A stretch of DNA of 64,000 nucleotides from Pseudomonas mandelii (GTDB lineage Bacteria > Pseudomonadota > Gammaproteobacteria > Pseudomonadales > Pseudomonadaceae). Under the pieces are notes generated by a model. It saw only the letters and a program-made list of their open reading frames with translations. It was not told the origin of the DNA and made no database searches. This document shows, in pieces, positions 61,297 through 64,000 of the stretch (position 1 is its first letter; each line of letters starts with the position of its first letter). Both the position numbers and the translations under genes were made by a program. The stretch covers positions 1 through 64,000 of the forward strand of contig NZ_RCZA01000004.1 of assembly GCF_006438925.1 (NCBI RefSeq). Reading direction: 5' to 3'.

Positions 61297-61791
61297 ATGA
61301 AAATTACTTCTATCAAGAGTTTGTTTTTTGTGGCCCTAATTTCGAGCTTGGGCGCGATTGCTCAAGCAGATAACCTACCGAGTGACCAACAAGTCAGTAG
61401 TAAAACAGTGAGCAAACCTACGTACGTAGAAGAATACCAAGCTATCACTGAGGTGCTTAACAAGTATATTGAGGGTTGCAAGCAGGCCAAGAGCAGTATC
61501 ATGAAGCCCGCTTTCAACGAGCATGCGACGATGTACAGCGTCGGCGCCGATGGCAAGCTGGCAGGCGGCGCGATTCCAATCCTGTTCGATGGGATCGACA
61601 AGGGTTTCCGTCCATCTCCTGACGCACAGGCCGCTATAGTCCGCATCGAGATCGTCGGTACCGCGGCTAGCGCTCGCATCGACGCTAACGACATGTCAGG
61701 CATCTCTTTCACTGACTTCTTCCATCTGCTGAAAGTCGAAGGTAAGTGGACTGTGGTTAGCAAGATTTTCCAAACGCATGTAGCGCCTTAA
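61297..61791 (+). CDS. NTF2-like protein with signal peptide, exported paralogue 4
   Basis: A 164-residue protein: signal peptide MKITSIKSLFFVALISSLGA then IAQADNLPSDQQV (cleavage likely after AQA), a short linker with SKTV, and an NTF2-like domain nearly identical to the cytoplasmic copy at 59508: about 88 per cent over 127 residues. Hence the same fold works in the periplasm. It follows the exported esterase gene and may act with it. The ribosome site is weak. Confidence 0.82.
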   Translation: MKITSIKSLFFVALISSLGAIAQADNLPSDQQVSSKTVSKPTYVEEYQAITEVLNKYIEGCKQAKSSIMKPAFNEHATMYSVGADGKLAGGAIPILFDGIDKGFRPSPDAQAAIVRIEIVGTAASARIDANDMSGISFTDFFHLLKVEGKWTVVSKIFQTHVAP

Positions 61792-61923
61792 TTACTTGAG
61801 CCGTCCGGCGGCTTTGTGCTCGACTATCTAGGGCTTCTGCGCTGGAACCCTTCGATCACAGCCATCGACTTTAGTTAGTGGAGTCGGTATTCAACCGCCG
61901 GATGACCCAGTCCTTTCTTGATC

Positions 61924-62934
61924 TTACGAAATTTTGATTACTACTTTACCAAAGGCGCCTCTGGCCAAGTGCTCATACGCTTGGCGTGCTTGATCAAATG
62001 GATACACGTGGTCGATTACCGGGCGAATCTTGTGCTCATTCAAGAATTCGTTCATGCGATCAAATGAGGAGCGAGGAGCAACGGCGATGCCACGAATCGT
62101 TGTTTGCCGGAAGATCAAAGGCATCAGGTTCAGCGCAGAGGTTTGGCCGGTCAGGAAGCCGATCTGTGCGATACGTCCTCCTGCCTTTGTTGCTGCAACC
62201 GATTGATTGATGCCATCCCCGCCTGCCACATCCAGCAGGAGATCGACCCCCTTGCCGTCAGTGAGCTTTAGTACTTCCTCTGCCCACTCAGGGCTAGTGC
62301 GATAATTTACACCCGCTACAGCACCCAGTTTTTTCACTGCTTGCAGATTGTCATCTCGACTGGAAGTGACGATAACTTTGGCGCCAAGTGCCGTTGCAAT
62401 TTGTGCAGCGAAAACAGAAACACCCCCTGAGCCCTGAACCAAAACGGTTTGGCCTGCCTCGATCTGGCCGAAATCAACGAGCGCATACCATGCCGTCAGA
62501 GCAGCAATTGGAAGGGTCGCAGCTTCCTCATCTGACATGTTGTCGGGAGCACGTACCGCGCTGTCTTCATGGATAATCATGTACTCCGCCAGCCCGCCCG
62601 GCAATGGCGAGCCAAAGCAGTAGTTAGGCTCATCTGGCCCTGGCATGCCATCCAACCAACGTGAGTAAAGGTGTGAGTTAACTCGATCTCCGATAGAGAA
62701 GCGGCTGACGCCATCACCGACTGCTACGACAGTACCTGCCGCGTCGCTTACAGGGATTAGCGGCTTGGGCACCATATGAGGCTCATAGATGCCGTCAACG
62801 ATAGCCTTATCTCGGAAGTTGAGCGATACAGCCCCCACTTTTACCAGCAGTTCTCCATCGGTGGGCACGGGTGTCTCAGCTTCCCCCTGCACAAGATTGT
62901 CCAATCCGAAATCTTTCAGAAGCCACGCTTTCAT
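61924..62934 (-). CDS. Zinc-free MDR-type alcohol dehydrogenase / quinone oxidoreductase
   Basis: A 336-residue medium-chain dehydrogenase/reductase: MKAWLLKDFGLDNLVQGEAE, NFRDKAIVDGIY, AAGTVVAVGDGVSRFSIGDR, TAWYALVDFGQIEAGQTVLV, QGSGGVSVFAAQIATALGAK. No zinc ligands of ADH type are seen. NADPH-dependent reduction of quinones or enones is the usual activity. GGAG precedes the ATG. It diverges from the LysR gene at 63101 and is probably its target. Confidence 0.88.
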   Translation of the reverse strand: MKAWLLKDFGLDNLVQGEAETPVPTDGELLVKVGAVSLNFRDKAIVDGIYEPHMVPKPLIPVSDAAGTVVAVGDGVSRFSIGDRVNSHLYSRWLDGMPGPDEPNYCFGSPLPGGLAEYMIIHEDSAVRAPDNMSDEEAATLPIAALTAWYALVDFGQIEAGQTVLVQGSGGVSVFAAQIATALGAKVIVTSSRDDNLQAVKKLGAVAGVNYRTSPEWAEEVLKLTDGKGVDLLLDVAGGDGINQSVAATKAGGRIAQIGFLTGQTSALNLMPLIFRQTTIRGIAVAPRSSFDRMNEFLNEHKIRPVIDHVYPFDQARQAYEHLARGAFGKVVIKIS

Positions 62935-63100
62935 TTTCAGTCTCCAGCAATTTTGAATGTGCAGGGGAGGAAAGCTCCTCCCTTACGCTGAGGACATTGT
63001 TGAGATTTCGCGGCACTAGATAAATGTGCAGAAACTTACAGGATTGTTATCCTGATCAGCAACAATCATCCAGTTATCATGTTTCCCGAGAAAGAGAATT

Positions 63101-64000
63101 ATGGAGCTTCTACAGTCGATGCAGGTATTCGCCAAGTTGGCTGAGTTGGGAAGCTTCACAAAAGTCGCGGAGGCAATGCAGGCAGGACGCCCGCACGTCA
63201 CACGCACCATTCAGGATCTGGAAGCTTCGCTGGGTGTCCGCCTGTTCCAACGCACTACCCGTAAAGTGAAACTGACTGCTGAGGGCGAGCGGTTTTATGA
63301 GCGTGTCAAAGAGATTTTGGCAACAATCGCAGAAGCCACTTCCATGTTCGACCGTAGTGGATCGACGTTGCGGGGACGGCTTCGCATTGACATCCCCACT
63401 GCATTTTCCCAGCACAGCTTCATGGAAAACCTGAGAAAATTTACAGAGGCATTTCCCAAAATCGAGCTTTCGCTGGGCGTGACCGACCGTGCGGTAGATC
63501 TCGTAGCCGAGGGCATCGACTGTGCATTGCGAATCGGTGACCTCCCGGACTCAAGCATGGTAGCTAGAGAAATTGGCACCGCCACCATGGTGACCTGTGC
63601 GTCTCCAGGTTATCTCCAAGCTTGCGGGCCACTCAGAACCCTAAACGATCTATCAGACCACCGATGTGTCAGCTTCCTTTCTGGTCAGAATAACAGACCG
63701 CTGCCTTGGCATTTTTCGGTAGACGGTGAAGATCGTCCACATACGCCTCATGGTGGTATCACTGTGAATGAGTCGAATGCCTACGTTCAATGCGGTGTTG
63801 CAGGTTTCGGCATTGTTCAAGCGCCGGGAATTACCGTTGAGACTTTCCTCGCAAGCGGAGAAATGGTTGAAGTGCTCAGAGCATTTCGTCCCAAACCTCG
63901 CCTGGTTTCCGTGCTGTACCCAAGCAGAACACATCTTGCACCTCAGGTGGATGCGTTTGTGGATTGGTTAAAGGAGCATTTTCCAGTGCTACACCCTAGC
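63101..64000 (+). CDS. LysR family regulator, cut by the right window edge
   Basis: The first 300 residues are in the window, with the frame open to the last base. Helix-turn-helix: MELLQSMQVFAKLAELGSFT, KVAEAMQAGRPHVTRTIQDL, EASLGVRLFQRTTRKVKLTA. Effector domain: LRGRLRIDIPTAFSQHSFME, AEGIDCALRIGDLPDSSMV. It is close to complete for a LysR protein (usually about 300). An AAAGAG site precedes the ATG. The gap of 166 bases to the divergent dehydrogenase gene fits a LysR target. Confidence 0.88.
   Translation, partial: MELLQSMQVFAKLAELGSFTKVAEAMQAGRPHVTRTIQDLEASLGVRLFQRTTRKVKLTAEGERFYERVKEILATIAEATSMFDRSGSTLRGRLRIDIPTAFSQHSFMENLRKFTEAFPKIELSLGVTDRAVDLVAEGIDCALRIGDLPDSSMVAREIGTATMVTCASPGYLQACGPLRTLNDLSDHRCVSFLSGQNNRPLPWHFSVDGEDRPHTPHGGITVNESNAYVQCGVAGFGIVQAPGITVETFLASGEMVEVLRAFRPKPRLVSVLYPSRTHLAPQVDAFVDWLKEHFPVLHPS

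Noticed and set aside
1..64000. CRISPR array, prophage, restriction-modification or toxin-antitoxin system
   Set aside because: No regularly spaced direct repeats, phage structural genes, methylase motifs or paired toxin genes were seen.

Overview
The window looks like chromosomal DNA of a Pseudomonas, probably of the fluorescens group. The indications are an H-NS-like MvaT/MvaU protein, an OprD-type porin, REP-like repeats built around 'GTAGCAGCTG', many LysR and TetR regulators, and several diguanylate cyclases. This assignment rests on gene families only, not on a database search. No tRNA, rRNA, CRISPR array or prophage was seen. A truncated IS3-family (IS2-like) element runs off the left edge.

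Layout. (1) 0.8-11.5 kb is signalling: a receiver-HDOD regulator, a 1516-residue CHASE/PAS hybrid histidine kinase with two receivers and an Hpt domain, a receiver-GGDEF diguanylate cyclase overlapping the kinase gene, a second soluble histidine kinase, a lipoprotein and small proteins of unknown function. (2) 11.8-17.9 kb is a tripartite RND efflux operon (outer membrane factor, adaptor, pump) on the minus strand. (3) 18.1-21.4 kb holds a CHAD protein, a short Ppx/GppA phosphatase, a ParA-like ATPase and a low-molecular-weight phosphatase. A minus-strand terminator here has no gene to terminate and suggests a small RNA. (4) 21.6-35.2 kb is a catabolic island: a large winged-helix/ATPase/repeat regulator, an MhpA-like flavin hydroxylase, two TetR regulators, an old-yellow-enzyme-type reductase, an extradiol dioxygenase, an FAH-family hydrolase, an acyl-CoA synthetase and a FadL porin. 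(5) 35.8-40 kb encodes a periplasmic binding protein whose gene overlaps that of a membrane GGDEF-EAL protein, followed by a REP cluster. (6) 40.5-46 kb holds a DUF1445 protein, LysR, OprD, TOBE, LysR, a 24-residue membrane peptide and MvaT/MvaU. (7) 46-52 kb encodes an aminotransferase, a VOC protein, a dicarboxylate/amino-acid symporter and an exported gamma-glutamyltransferase with a divergent LysR. (8) 52-64 kb holds two parallel modules, each with a regulator, a flavin ene-reductase and NTF2-like proteins. Dehydrogenases, a SRPBCC protein, an exported esterase, a quinone-oxidoreductase-like enzyme and a LysR gene cut by the right edge are added to these.

How the genes work together. The catabolic island reads as uptake of a hydrophobic phenolic (FadL), ring hydroxylation, meta-cleavage, C-C hydrolysis by an FAH-type enzyme in place of the usual alpha/beta hydrolase, and CoA activation of the released side chain. 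The OYE and second TetR genes diverge across a region with two near-identical TGAACAC-N2-GTGTTCA palindromes. The 46-52 kb operon reads as periplasmic cleavage of gamma-glutamyl compounds, glutamate-type uptake and transamination. The 52-64 kb region resembles a response to electrophiles (NemR/NemA-like), extended by four NTF2-like proteins, one of which carries a signal peptide. The strongest candidates for an undescribed system are the catabolic island, the repeated ene-reductase plus NTF2 modules, and the binding-protein/GGDEF-EAL pair.
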